A DNA stretch of 64,000 bases from Flammeovirgaceae bacterium UBA6059 (GCA_002435755.1 DIYH01000002.1:1-64000); one strand, 5' to 3'. Shown: positions 35,134-44,385, numbered from the stretch's first letter. A program made the numbers and translations. The notes: a model not told the origin generated them from the letters alone.

Positions 35134-37533
35134 TTAAAATTTGAAGTTGTAAGTGATTGTAGGAGTAATGCCAAATAGGTAGCTCTGGAATGCTTGGGTC
35201 TCTCCCGGATTTTCTTCATTCTCTACGAAGTAGATGGAAGTGGCATTTGCCCGATTATAAATGTTGTAGAAGCCAAAAGTCCATTCATGGCCCCCTTTGG
35301 CCAGCGGTCGCTTGCCCTGGAATGTAGCAGATATGTCCAGTCGATGATAATCAGGCAACCTATCTTGGTTTCTACCTTCGAACTGTGGTACTACCAAACC
35401 TGCAAACTCATATCGGCCTTCCGGGAAAGTTGCAGGGATACCGGAGGCATAAACGAAGTTGGCAGATAACTTCCATCGCTTGCTGATCTGATACATACCT
35501 GTAACAGATAGGTCATGGCGCTTGTCAAAATTGGTTGGGTAGAATGTGCCTCTATTGATACCAGGGTCGCCTTCTCCCAAGCCTTGTATCCTTCTTTCAG
35601 CGCGAGCGAGTGTATAACTGACCCAGCCTGTTAACCTGCCGGAATTCTTCTTGATAAAGGCCTCCAATCCATATGCTCGACCGTCTCCGCTCAGTACGGC
35701 AGTTTCGATGAAGTTGTTAGTCAATAAATCAGCCCCATCTACAAAATCAAGCTGATTCTGCATGTCTTTGTAGTAGGCCTCTACTGAAGCTTCGTAAGCA
35801 TTGTCCTTGAAATTACGGAAGTAGCCAATTGCTATCTGATCACTCAACTGAGGTTCCAAATACGGACCGCTTGGCAGCCAAACATCTAGTGGGGTGGGTG
35901 CCGTGGTATTAGAAATGAGGTGGACATACTGTGTGGTTCTATTGTAGGACAACTTTATGGACTGACGTGGATCAAGCACATAGCTGGCAGTAAATCTCGG
36001 CTCCCAATTGAGAAAATTAGAGATTGATCTTCCGGAGGCATACCTAGTTTCACCTGTTACTACCCCCGGTTCATAGCGTGAGGTTAATGAGTTATAAATT
36101 ACGGGTTGGTCGTTCTCATATTCTTGAATCGGTTCCTCGCCAATCCTATCAAAATAGCTGACCCTCAGACCTCCTTCAAGACTTAAAGCGCCGAAGTTAG
36201 TGAGGTAGCTGACATAGGCAGAAGTCTCTCTGGCGTACTTTCTATCAAGCTCTATTTCATTGATACCGGACCCTTCCAAAGGGCTGATCAAACCAGGTCT
36301 GAAATCATACCATAGGTTGGAAGCACCAAAAGCCAGGCTGTTGCGATCATTGATGTAGTAATCAAAATTGGCCTTGACATCATAGGTAATGATGTTACTG
36401 CTTTTATTGAATTCACTTCCTGTGGCAAGGTTATCAATGGAGTAATCATAGTTAGAATAGACCGCTGAAAAGTTGGCGAATAGCTTATCACTAAAAAGGT
36501 GGTTCCATCTCAACGTGGAAGTAGCATTTCCCCAACCATTACTGAAGATGTTTCCCAACTCAAACTTGTCTCTGCCGAAATAGCCTGAAAGAAATACCCT
36601 GTTCTTTTCATTAATGTTGTAGTTCGCTTTGACATTCAGATCATAGAAGTAGGCGACATTGTCATTTCCTGCTAAGGCCAAAAAAGCATCACCGTAAGAT
36701 CTTCGTCCGGCCACCATAAATGATCCCTTATCCTTAACAATTGGGCCTTCAGCCAGTAGCCTAGCGGAAACCAATCCAATGCCTCCTTCACCTTCAAACT
36801 GTTGATTGTTACCCTCTCTCTGCCGAATGTCAAGCACAGAACTCAATCGACCTCCGTATCTGGAAGGAATCCCACCTTTGTAGAGAATCACATCCTTTAT
36901 AGCGTCTGGATTGACCACAGAGTACAAACCCAGCAAGTGAGAAGCATTGTAAAGAATGCCTTCATCTAGCAAGATCAAATTTTGATCCGCTGAACCACCT
37001 CGCACATTGAAACCTGAAGCCCCATCCGCAACGGAGGTTACGCCCGGAAGTAACTGTATAGACTTTAATACATCTGGCTCTCCTAGTACAGAGGGTACAT
37101 CCTTTATGGTCTGAGACTCAAGGCGCTGAACACTCATTTCGGTAGATACCACATTTTGGTTCTCCGCCTTATCGGTGATCACAATTTCTTCTAATTCTGA
37201 TAGGGCAAGTGGTAAGCATACATTGAGTTTTATGTCTTCATTGAGATCAATCGTCTGACTGATAACATCATACCCTACATAAGTCACTTTGAGGTTGTAA
37301 ACCGCTTTTGGCAATGTAAGACTATAAAAGCCATAAAGGTTGGTTACCGTACCCGAACCAAGTTCCTCTACCAGCACAGTTGCGCCAAGAAGGTCTTCTC
37401 CGGTAGCTGCATCTTTGACATAGCCGCTGATGGTGGACTTGTCCTGAGCCAAGGCATCCAAGCCTAAGGTCAGGAGGACCACTATTGCGAGCCATTTTAA
37501 GAGCGTAAATCGTAAATAATGATATGTTTTCAT
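35134..37533 (-). CDS. TonB-dependent receptor with CarboxypepD_reg-like domain
   Basis: The protein has 799 residues: signal peptide ending LDALAQ (about 29), a CarboxypepD_reg-like domain (ISGYVKDAATGEDLLGATV, about 34-118), a plug (about 140-240, with SIQLLPGVTS and GFNVRGGSADQNLILLDE) and a 22-strand-type barrel ending TPTITYNFKF. It imports an unknown ligand with TonB/ExbBD energy; no SusD gene is present, the partner is a DUF4249 protein. First gene of a four-gene unit with a two-component system. The start codon lies in a hairpin. Confidence 0.93.
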   Translation of the reverse strand: MKTYHYLRFTLLKWLAIVVLLTLGLDALAQDKSTISGYVKDAATGEDLLGATVLVEELGSGTVTNLYGFYSLTLPKAVYNLKVTYVGYDVISQTIDLNEDIKLNVCLPLALSELEEIVITDKAENQNVVSTEMSVQRLESQTIKDVPSVLGEPDVLKSIQLLPGVTSVADGASGFNVRGGSADQNLILLDEGILYNASHLLGLYSVVNPDAIKDVILYKGGIPSRYGGRLSSVLDIRQREGNNQQFEGEGGIGLVSARLLAEGPIVKDKGSFMVAGRRSYGDAFLALAGNDNVAYFYDLNVKANYNINEKNRVFLSGYFGRDKFELGNIFSNGWGNATSTLRWNHLFSDKLFANFSAVYSNYDYSIDNLATGSEFNKSSNIITYDVKANFDYYINDRNSLAFGASNLWYDFRPGLISPLEGSGINEIELDRKYARETSAYVSYLTNFGALSLEGGLRVSYFDRIGEEPIQEYENDQPVIYNSLTSRYEPGVVTGETRYASGRSISNFLNWEPRFTASYVLDPRQSIKLSYNRTTQYVHLISNTTAPTPLDVWLPSGPYLEPQLSDQIAIGYFRNFKDNAYEASVEAYYKDMQNQLDFVDGADLLTNNFIETAVLSGDGRAYGLEAFIKKNSGRLTGWVSYTLARAERRIQGLGEGDPGINRGTFYPTNFDKRHDLSVTGMYQISKRWKLSANFVYASGIPATFPEGRYEFAGLVVPQFEGRNQDRLPDYHRLDISATFQGKRPLAKGGHEWTFGFYNIYNRANATSIYFVENEENPGETQAFQSYLFGITPTITYNFKF

Positions 37534-37555
37534 CTCGTGTTTTTTTGAGATGAAA
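37528..37555 (-). promoter_or_regulatory. Hairpin that buries the TonB receptor start codon
   Basis: On the minus strand TTTCATCTC (37555-37547) and GAGATGAAA (37536-37528) form a perfect 9-bp stem with a 10-nt A-rich loop. The ATG start (37533-37531) is inside the 3' arm, so folding would block initiation. Confidence 0.5.
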
Positions 37556-37663
37556 CTGCTCTTTCTGGTAAGCGATTAGCTCCTTACTGCTGAGTCCGAC
37601 AATGTACTGGATGAATCATGCAACCGACATGATCAAGTCTACATGTTCATTCTAGAACTATAG

Positions 37664-39127
37664 CTAGATTTCATCCTCTCCAAGCTCAGGGGCCGGCCAT
37701 TGGATTTTGGATGGTGTCTTGGAGAACTTGATAGGTTGATTGATCAATGGAACTGATGAAGATCGATCAAACATCTCCCTGTTTTTGAAATGCGGGTGTT
37801 GCTCAACTTCTTCCATCTCAAGGATCGGGGTGAGACAAATATCATTTTTAGCACCCAGATCTTCCCAATGATCTCTAGACTCACTGGCAAAAAGTTCTGC
37901 CACCTCTGCCTTTGTCTGTTCAAAATCCGGATGATTAGGAATAGACTTCTCTTTCCATTCGGGACGGTTGACAAGGTCACAGAATATCGACCAGAACTTT
38001 GGCTCTAATGCAGCCATAGCCACCCATTTCCCATCACTTGTCTGATAGATATTGTAGTTCGGTAGGCCACCGCTTAAAGCCATTTTTTGATTGTTCGGGG
38101 TTTCTCCAGACCAAAGCGTATTAAACGCGATGGTAGCAAATGGAAGTAGTCCATCTGTCATGGAAACATCTACTTGCTGACCTTCACCGGTCTTATGTCT
38201 ACTCAGCAAAGCTGCCATCACCGCCTGAATGGTTTGATAGGTGCCAGAGGCGATATCCGCTAACTGGGTGCCCGGTATGACGGGTCTGCCATTTTCATCT
38301 TTGTTCTGGCTCAATACACCGGACAAGGCGAGGTAATTGAGATCATGGCCTGCAGTTTGCGCCATAGGCCCAGTTTGGCCAAAGCCCGTAAGTGAGACAT
38401 AAATGATTTTTTGATTGACTTTTTTAGCCTCTGCATAGCCCAGCTCCCAGCTGTCAATCACTCCAGGCCTGTATTGCTCTATTACTACATCAGCACTTTT
38501 GACTAGCTCCATGAACTGTGCTTTACCCTCAGGAGTACGTAAGCCGATTGCAACGCTTCGCTTACTGCGGTTCCATGCCATATAGTTTGCCGACTTACCA
38601 TCAATAATGGGAGGATAGTCTCTCACATAGTCAGGAGACTCTGGGTCTTCAATCTTTATGACTTCAGCTCCCATATCGGCTAACATGGCGGTAGCCCAAG
38701 GTCCGGGGAGCAGCCTGGTGAGGTCCAGGATTCGGTAGCCCAGTAGTGGCCCAGAGGTGGGTTTTCGATGCTTCTTTGTCTGAGATTCCGCATCCGCATT
38801 GAATTTATGATATGGAATAAAGCACTTTGAAAATCGAAGCATCTCATTGATATTGCTGACCTTCAGCTTACCGGTGAGTATCGCCAGTTGAGGATTCATC
38901 TCACCGAACTCAAGTGCCACATAGTGCTTTGCCTTGGCCCGAACTACACAGACAGGATCTCCAACAAGACCTTCCTTAAGTTGACAGACCTGATCCGAAA
39001 TCTCTACCGTAAACTTCCCTCCTTCATCACCTGATATATCGAAGTGTATTGTGGTTTGATACCCTTCAGCCTTTTGAGGAAGAAAGCGATTAGGAATTGA
39101 TTGCGATATGGACTTGAGATCCGACAT
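37664..39127 (-). CDS. Alpha-methylacyl-CoA racemase with N-terminal SCP2 domain (CaiB/BaiF family)
   Basis: The protein has 487 residues. Residues about 20-105 form an SCP2 lipid-carrier domain (TTIHFDISGDEGGKFT ... GKLKVSNINEMLRFSK). Residues 125-480 are a family III CoA-transferase fold. The racemase rather than transferase type is supported by TAGHDLNYLALSG with His261 and LADIASG with Asp291: in known racemases the catalytic His and Asp are also 30 residues apart (126 and 156 in the mycobacterial enzyme). It would invert the methyl centre of 2-methylacyl-CoA so that branched chains can enter beta-oxidation. A terminator separates it from the upstream hydratase/dehydrogenase gene. Confidence 0.85.
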   Translation of the reverse strand: MSDLKSISQSIPNRFLPQKAEGYQTTIHFDISGDEGGKFTVEISDQVCQLKEGLVGDPVCVVRAKAKHYVALEFGEMNPQLAILTGKLKVSNINEMLRFSKCFIPYHKFNADAESQTKKHRKPTSGPLLGYRILDLTRLLPGPWATAMLADMGAEVIKIEDPESPDYVRDYPPIIDGKSANYMAWNRSKRSVAIGLRTPEGKAQFMELVKSADVVIEQYRPGVIDSWELGYAEAKKVNQKIIYVSLTGFGQTGPMAQTAGHDLNYLALSGVLSQNKDENGRPVIPGTQLADIASGTYQTIQAVMAALLSRHKTGEGQQVDVSMTDGLLPFATIAFNTLWSGETPNNQKMALSGGLPNYNIYQTSDGKWVAMAALEPKFWSIFCDLVNRPEWKEKSIPNHPDFEQTKAEVAELFASESRDHWEDLGAKNDICLTPILEMEEVEQHPHFKNREMFDRSSSVPLINQPIKFSKTPSKIQWPAPELGEDEI

Positions 39128-39152
39128 TATGGAGATAGTTAGGTACTAAAGT

Positions 39153-39183
39153 AAAAATGCAGCTTCTGAGAAGCTGCATTTTT
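39153..39183 (-). terminator. Strong intrinsic terminator between the beta-oxidation genes and the racemase
   Basis: AAAAATGCAGCTTC / GAAGCTGCATTTTT is a perfect 14-bp stem with a 3-nt loop, flanked by A/T tracts that make it bidirectional. It lies 6 nt after the stop of the hydratase/dehydrogenase gene, so the racemase may need its own promoter or read-through. Confidence 0.9.
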
Positions 39184-39188
39184 GTTTC

Positions 39189-41333
39189 TTAAGCCATCAC
39201 TGGCTCACTCTTTCTTGCTCGATCTCTTAATGAATCAGGCACCTGGAATCGTTCCCCATATTTTTGGGCAAAGCCGTCACAGTTCTCAACAAACTGCTGA
39301 ACACCTATATAGCCGATGTAGCTAATGGCTCCACCGGTATAAATTGGGAATCCAAAACCAAGAATAGACCCAACATCTCCATCTTCACCTTTGGTGAGAA
39401 CACCTTCTTCCAAACATCTATAGGTCTCTAGTGCCATGATGGTCAAATAACGCGTCTTGATTTCCTCATATAACGGATGATCGTCCTTCGTTGGAAAGTG
39501 ATTACTCAACTCAGGCCATAAATACTTCTTGCCTTTTTCGGGATACTCGTAAAAGCCTTTGCCTTGACGCTTACCCGGTCGATCAAACTGCTCAACCATC
39601 ATTGGAGCTACTTTTGCTGCAGCAGACTCATCTTTACGATCCAAATCAATCTCAGTCTGACGAAGGATCTTCATCACCAAGCCAAGATTTACTTCGTCTG
39701 TCACCGCCAATGGCCCGACAGGCATGCCTGCATCTAATGCTGCATTTTCTATCAAAGCTGGAGGAGTTCCTTCAAGCAATAGGCCCATGCCTTCATTGGT
39801 GAATGTGCTGAACACCCTTGAGGTAAAGAAACCACGGCTGTCATTCACAACAATAGGTGTCTTCTTGATCTTCATCACATAGTCGATGGCAGCAGCCAAA
39901 GCATAATCAGAAGTCTTTTCTCCCATGATGATCTCTACTAGTGGCATTTTATCAACAGGGGAGAAGAAGTGAAGCCCAATGAAATTCTCTGCATTCTTTG
40001 AAGCTTCTGCTAGCCCTGTGATGGGTAAGGTCGAAGTGTTAGAAGCGAAAATGCCATTCTCCATCATAACGGCTTCTGTCTCTTTAGTCACAGTCGCTTT
40101 CAGGTCACGATTTTCAAAGACAGCCTCAATCACTAGGTCACAGCCTTCTAGATCGGCCATCTGATTGGTAGCATTGATTTTGGAAAGCAAAGCTTCCTTC
40201 TTTTCAGCACTGCCATAACCCTTGGCAATGGCCTTATCCATCAGTCCAGTGCTATAGGACTTACCGGTATCAGCGGCTTCTTGCGATACATCTTTGAGCA
40301 CACAATCCACACCAGCCTTGGCAGTGACGTAAGCAATACCAGCACCCATCATACCAGCGCCGAGAATACCTACCTTCTTAAATTCGAACTTGTCGACACC
40401 CTTTGGCCTGGCGCCCCCTTTATTGGCTTTGCCAATATTGAAGAATCCTGTGCGGATGATATTATGTGCTTCTTTGCTAAAGAGCGACTTCACAAAGTAT
40501 CTGGCCTCTACAATAATGGCCTTCTCCATTGGAAGCTGGCACCCTTCATAGACGCAGCTCATCGCATACTGAGCTGATGGGTAGTTGCCTTTGGTTTTCC
40601 CTCTAGTCAATGCCGTACCAGCGCCAAACACCTGGGCCACCTTTGGAGACATAACCTCACCGCCAGGGATTTTGAAGCGCTTGACATTCCATGGTTGGTC
40701 TGATGTGCCTACCTCTTTGATCCATCTTTTGGCAGTAGGTACAAGTTCATCCAGATCATTTACCAAGTGATCAACAAGCCCTTTCTTCAGAGCTGCTTCA
40801 GGACGAAGTTGCTGTCCTTGTACGATGATCTGTAGCGCATTCTCTATACCAATCATTCGCGGTAGACGCTGTGTACCTCCACCACCTGGCAGTAGGCCGA
40901 GCGTTACTTCCGGTAGGCCAATTTTATACCCTGCATTATTCCATGCGATTCTGTGATGACATCCCAGGGCTACTTCATATCCACCACCCAATGTATTACC
41001 ATTAATAGCCGCAACGAAAGGCTTGCCTCCAGTCTCCATCTCGATGAATCCCTGGTTCATTTCAACTACCTGGTTGAATAACGCTTCCTGATCGGTCAGA
41101 CTTGTGAAATGCTTGAGATCTGCCCCGGCAATAAAATCTTTCTTTGCTGAAGTGATGACCGCACCCTTCACATTGTCATCAGCGATAGCGTGTCTTGCAG
41201 CGCTAATGATGGCTGGTACAGTCTTATCATTGAGTACGTTGGTAGGGTAGTCTTTCATATCGACGGTTATCACCGCGATCCCGTCACTGTCGACCTCATA
41301 GGTCAATATGCTGTTGTCTATTTGTGCACTCAT
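39189..41333 (-). CDS. Enoyl-CoA hydratase / 3-hydroxyacyl-CoA dehydrogenase fusion (FadJ/FadB-like), copy 1
   Basis: The protein has 714 residues. The N-terminal crotonase domain (about 5-190) has the oxyanion-hole segment FIAGADLKHF and NTLGGGYEVALGCH. The NAD-binding dehydrogenase domain (about 325-505) starts GILGAGMMGAGIAYVTAKAG and contains GLHFFSPVDKMPLVEI with the catalytic His. The C-terminal 3HCDH domain (510-700) ends with GFPIYTGGAISYIGYIG. It performs hydration and oxidation of enoyl-CoA. The thiolase gene ends 3 nt before its start, giving a FadAB-like unit. Confidence 0.94.
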   Translation of the reverse strand: MSAQIDNSILTYEVDSDGIAVITVDMKDYPTNVLNDKTVPAIISAARHAIADDNVKGAVITSAKKDFIAGADLKHFTSLTDQEALFNQVVEMNQGFIEMETGGKPFVAAINGNTLGGGYEVALGCHHRIAWNNAGYKIGLPEVTLGLLPGGGGTQRLPRMIGIENALQIIVQGQQLRPEAALKKGLVDHLVNDLDELVPTAKRWIKEVGTSDQPWNVKRFKIPGGEVMSPKVAQVFGAGTALTRGKTKGNYPSAQYAMSCVYEGCQLPMEKAIIVEARYFVKSLFSKEAHNIIRTGFFNIGKANKGGARPKGVDKFEFKKVGILGAGMMGAGIAYVTAKAGVDCVLKDVSQEAADTGKSYSTGLMDKAIAKGYGSAEKKEALLSKINATNQMADLEGCDLVIEAVFENRDLKATVTKETEAVMMENGIFASNTSTLPITGLAEASKNAENFIGLHFFSPVDKMPLVEIIMGEKTSDYALAAAIDYVMKIKKTPIVVNDSRGFFTSRVFSTFTNEGMGLLLEGTPPALIENAALDAGMPVGPLAVTDEVNLGLVMKILRQTEIDLDRKDESAAAKVAPMMVEQFDRPGKRQGKGFYEYPEKGKKYLWPELSNHFPTKDDHPLYEEIKTRYLTIMALETYRCLEEGVLTKGEDGDVGSILGFGFPIYTGGAISYIGYIGVQQFVENCDGFAQKYGERFQVPDSLRDRARKSEPVMA

Positions 41334-41336
41334 CGT

Positions 41337-42539
41337 CTATACCCTTTCAATAATTGTTGCTACACCCATACCGCCACCGATACAAAGCGCGGCAGCTCCT
41401 ACTTCCTTGTCCTGTGCTTCCAGTTCGTCTAGCACTGTACCCAGAATAATATTACCAGTAGCACCAAGTGGATGACCCATGGCAATCGCTCCTCCGTTTA
41501 CGTTAAGCTTGTCTTGATCGATCGGCACATCATCGAGGAATCTCATAATCATCGATGCAAAAGCCTCATTTACCTCATAGAGATCTACATCATTTTTCTC
41601 CATGCCAGCTTTCTTAAGCGCTTTTTGCGTTGCTGGGCCAGGGCCTGTCAGCATGATGGTGGGCTCAGTTCCTACTACCGAGAATGACTTGACTTTCGCT
41701 CTTGGTGTAAGACCAAGTGCCTCACCCATTTCTTTACTGCCCATTAAAATCACGGCTGCTCCATCAACAATAGCTGATGAGTTTCCAGGGTGGTGCACAT
41801 GATTCACTTTCTCTAGTTCAGGATACTTTTGAAGGGCAACATTGTCGAATCCACCCATGGCACCCATCATCTCAAATGATGGATTCAAGCCTGCCAATAC
41901 ATCTTTGGTAGTGCCAGGTCTCACGTTTTCGTCTCTATCGAGAATCGTAAAACCGTTAACATCCTTAACAGGAATGATAGATTTAGCGAATGCCTGCTTT
42001 TCCCAAGCCTGAGCTGCACGCTCTTGCGATCTCACAGCATATTCATCCAACATGTCTCGCGTATAGCCCCACTTAGTTGCGATTAGGTCAGCTGAAATAC
42101 CCTGAGGTACGAAGTACTGATCAAAAGCTACTGCCGGATCCATAAAGATCGATCCTCCATCACTTCCCATCTGGACACGAGACATTGACTCAACACCTCC
42201 AGCAATCATCAAATCAATCTGACCTGACATGATTTTCGCCGCTGCGATATTAAACGCTTCAAGGCCTGAAGCGCAAAAGCGGTTGATCGTCATGCCAGAA
42301 ACGTTATTGCTGTAGCCAGCCTGCTGGGAAGCAGTCTTTGCGATATTACCGCCTTGCTCCATCACTTGGGTCACACAGCCCAGAATTAAATCTTCAACCT
42401 TGCTTGTATCAAGGTCATTTCTTTCTTTAAGTGCCTTAAGGAGCGTTACCACCAATTGGGTTGGTGTTACTTCCCAAAGCGATCCTTTCTTCTTGCCGCG
42501 GGGTGTACGTACCGCGTCAAAGATGTATGCATCTGCCAT
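41337..42539 (-). CDS. fadA: Acetyl-CoA acyltransferase (3-ketoacyl-CoA thiolase)
   Basis: The protein has 400 residues. Nucleophile Cys89 is in NRFCASGLEAF, the His is in GHPLGATGNI, and the second Cys is in ALCIGGGMGVA. It cleaves 3-ketoacyl-CoA with CoA to acetyl-CoA and a shortened acyl-CoA. Three nucleotides separate it from the downstream hydratase/dehydrogenase, the standard beta-oxidation multi-enzyme partner. Confidence 0.94.
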   Translation of the reverse strand: MADAYIFDAVRTPRGKKKGSLWEVTPTQLVVTLLKALKERNDLDTSKVEDLILGCVTQVMEQGGNIAKTASQQAGYSNNVSGMTINRFCASGLEAFNIAAAKIMSGQIDLMIAGGVESMSRVQMGSDGGSIFMDPAVAFDQYFVPQGISADLIATKWGYTRDMLDEYAVRSQERAAQAWEKQAFAKSIIPVKDVNGFTILDRDENVRPGTTKDVLAGLNPSFEMMGAMGGFDNVALQKYPELEKVNHVHHPGNSSAIVDGAAVILMGSKEMGEALGLTPRAKVKSFSVVGTEPTIMLTGPGPATQKALKKAGMEKNDVDLYEVNEAFASMIMRFLDDVPIDQDKLNVNGGAIAMGHPLGATGNIILGTVLDELEAQDKEVGAAALCIGGGMGVATIIERV

Positions 42540-42655
42540 TGTTAATGTGTTTATTCTTGATTTACGTTTCTAATTCAATTCATTGAGAGAAAGCTTTAAC
42601 ACTTCTCTCTTTACCCTCACTTGGAAAGGCATAGTTGGCATTTAAATCAATGCCC

Positions 42656-44209
42656 TTAAAACAACCGATGGAAGAGTTTAGAGAACTTCAGCATCTCTCC
42701 AATGTTACTGATCTTAATTTTGCCCATCATAACGGCCATTTCTGGATTACGCTTGCCTAGTTCTATTTCTTCATAGACTGTGTCCTTTGTAGCCACGGTG
42801 CATGTAGCATCTCCTTCGTGTCCTTCCTTTACCTGGCAAGCACCATTACCTATGATAGCAGTGAACTGGCCCCCATTGTTTCCAGCTATATCAAAGTGGA
42901 ATACGGCTTCAAAGTCTCCAGCCTTCTCAGGTTTGAATCTCGCTTCTAGAGACCGAATGATCTCACTTGCCACTTCTGGTTTTTTATCCATATTGGGTTT
43001 TGATGATTCTTTCTTCAAAGGTTTTTCAACAGGAGAATCATCCTTGTAGGCTGATCCATATTGTGTGTCATCTATCACGGTCTTGGCAATGATCTCACGC
43101 ATGATCTCAGAAGTTCCTCCTACGATAGTACCAACACGAGCATCTCTGTACATCCGCTCAATTGGGAAGTCTTGCATGTAACCGTACCCGCCGAACATCT
43201 GGAGACATTCGTCGGCGACTTTTTTGCCTAGTTCTGAGGCGAGCAGTTTGGCCATGGAGCATTGCTTAACAGCGAACTCTCCCTGATCATGCAGCCATGA
43301 AGTATGATGTACAAATTGCTTTAGTGATTCGACTTCAGCAGCAAGGTCAGCGATCTTATGCCTCAATGCCTGGAATTTGGCAATAGGCCTTCCAAATGCT
43401 TCACGCTCCTTCATGTACTGCAGTGTCGTGTCCAACGTGTCTTCACAACCACCAACAGCCATGATAGCTCCTACCAATCGCTCTAACTGAAAGCTATCCA
43501 TGATGTAGTAAAAGCCCTTTCCTTCGTGACCTATTAGGTTGGAGGCAGGCACCTTCACATTTTCAAAGAAGAGTTCGCCAGTATCTGAGCTATGCCAACC
43601 CATCTTTTTGAGCTTATTAACCGTAAAGCCAGGAGTATCTTTCTCGATGACCATCAGGCTAATACCTGCTGGTCCTACATCTGGATCAGTAACAACAGCA
43701 GTTGTTACAAAATCTGAATAGTAGCCGTTGGTGATGAAAGTCTTTGAACCATTCACAATGTAGTGGTCGCCTTCCTTAACAGCTCTGGTCTTGATGCCAG
43801 CGACATTTGACCCTGCATGTGGTTCCGAAATGGCCAATGCCGCAATCATTTCTCCAGCAATCGCAGGCTTCAAGTATTTCTCTTTCAATTCCTCCGATCC
43901 AGCCTCAGAAATATGAGCAGTTGCCATATATTGATGTACGCTGACGGCAGCTGGAAGCCCTGCCGCACCACATTTCGCTAGCTCTTCAACAAAAGCCACA
44001 GTATAAAAGAAGTCTGCATCGCTCCCTCCATACTTTTCAGGATAATTCACTCCCAAAAAGCCTAAGTCACCCATCTTTTTCCAAACCTCTCTAGGAATTT
44101 GCTCTTGCTTCTCCCATTCAGTTATGTGAGGTTTGACGTCTCTATCAATAAAGTCCCTTACCGACTGCCGGAAAAGGACATGATCTTCATTGAAATACGG
44201 TGATTTCAT
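42656..44209 (-). CDS. Acyl-CoA dehydrogenase with C-terminal SCP2 domain
   Basis: The protein has 517 residues, about 130 more than a normal short/medium-chain enzyme. Residues 1-385 are the full dehydrogenase: LGVNYPEKYGGSDAD, ALAISEPHAGSNVAG, FITNGYYSD, and the end motif IVGGTSEIMREI. A Pro/Lys/Ser linker (about 390-415) leads to an SCP2 domain (about 425-515, AVFHFDIAGNNGGQFT ... GKIKISNIGEMLKFSK). That SCP2 domain closely resembles the one at the N-terminus of the nearby racemase. It makes the trans-2 double bond; the SCP2 part may deliver hydrophobic acyl-CoA. Confidence 0.9.
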   Translation of the reverse strand: MKSPYFNEDHVLFRQSVRDFIDRDVKPHITEWEKQEQIPREVWKKMGDLGFLGVNYPEKYGGSDADFFYTVAFVEELAKCGAAGLPAAVSVHQYMATAHISEAGSEELKEKYLKPAIAGEMIAALAISEPHAGSNVAGIKTRAVKEGDHYIVNGSKTFITNGYYSDFVTTAVVTDPDVGPAGISLMVIEKDTPGFTVNKLKKMGWHSSDTGELFFENVKVPASNLIGHEGKGFYYIMDSFQLERLVGAIMAVGGCEDTLDTTLQYMKEREAFGRPIAKFQALRHKIADLAAEVESLKQFVHHTSWLHDQGEFAVKQCSMAKLLASELGKKVADECLQMFGGYGYMQDFPIERMYRDARVGTIVGGTSEIMREIIAKTVIDDTQYGSAYKDDSPVEKPLKKESSKPNMDKKPEVASEIIRSLEARFKPEKAGDFEAVFHFDIAGNNGGQFTAIIGNGACQVKEGHEGDATCTVATKDTVYEEIELGKRNPEMAVMMGKIKISNIGEMLKFSKLFHRLF

Positions 44210-44211
44210 CT

Positions 44212-44226
44212 ATCTAAACTTTAGAT
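44212..44226 (-). promoter_or_regulatory. Inverted repeat just upstream of the SCP2 dehydrogenase gene
   Basis: ATCTAAA-C-TTTAGAT is a perfect 7-bp inverted repeat around one base, ending 3 nt before the ATG. The one-base centre argues for a protein-binding site rather than an RNA hairpin. The remaining 44227-44385 gap shows no gene. Confidence 0.35.
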
Positions 44227-44385
44227 ATTATTTGATTGCTGACAATTAGAGAAAGATTCAAAATGTTCGAGTTCAAGGCTTGCGCAGTTTGAGAAATGCG
44301 AGTTTACAATTAGTAAATGACCATTTTGAAAACCAGCGTAACGCAGAAATCGGCGGTTGCACGCTGCACATTATGGATTTTCTCT

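Noticed and set aside
35130..35219. Longer N-terminus for the DUF4249 protein
   Set aside because: It would hide the lipoprotein signal and overlap the receptor gene; ATG 35129 gives a normal lipobox.
44227..44385. Intergenic region between the two acyl-CoA dehydrogenases considered as an RNA gene or mobile repeat
   Set aside because: It has short inverted words (AATTGTAAAC-like) but no stable long stem, no second copy in the window and no terminator. Not enough to claim an element.
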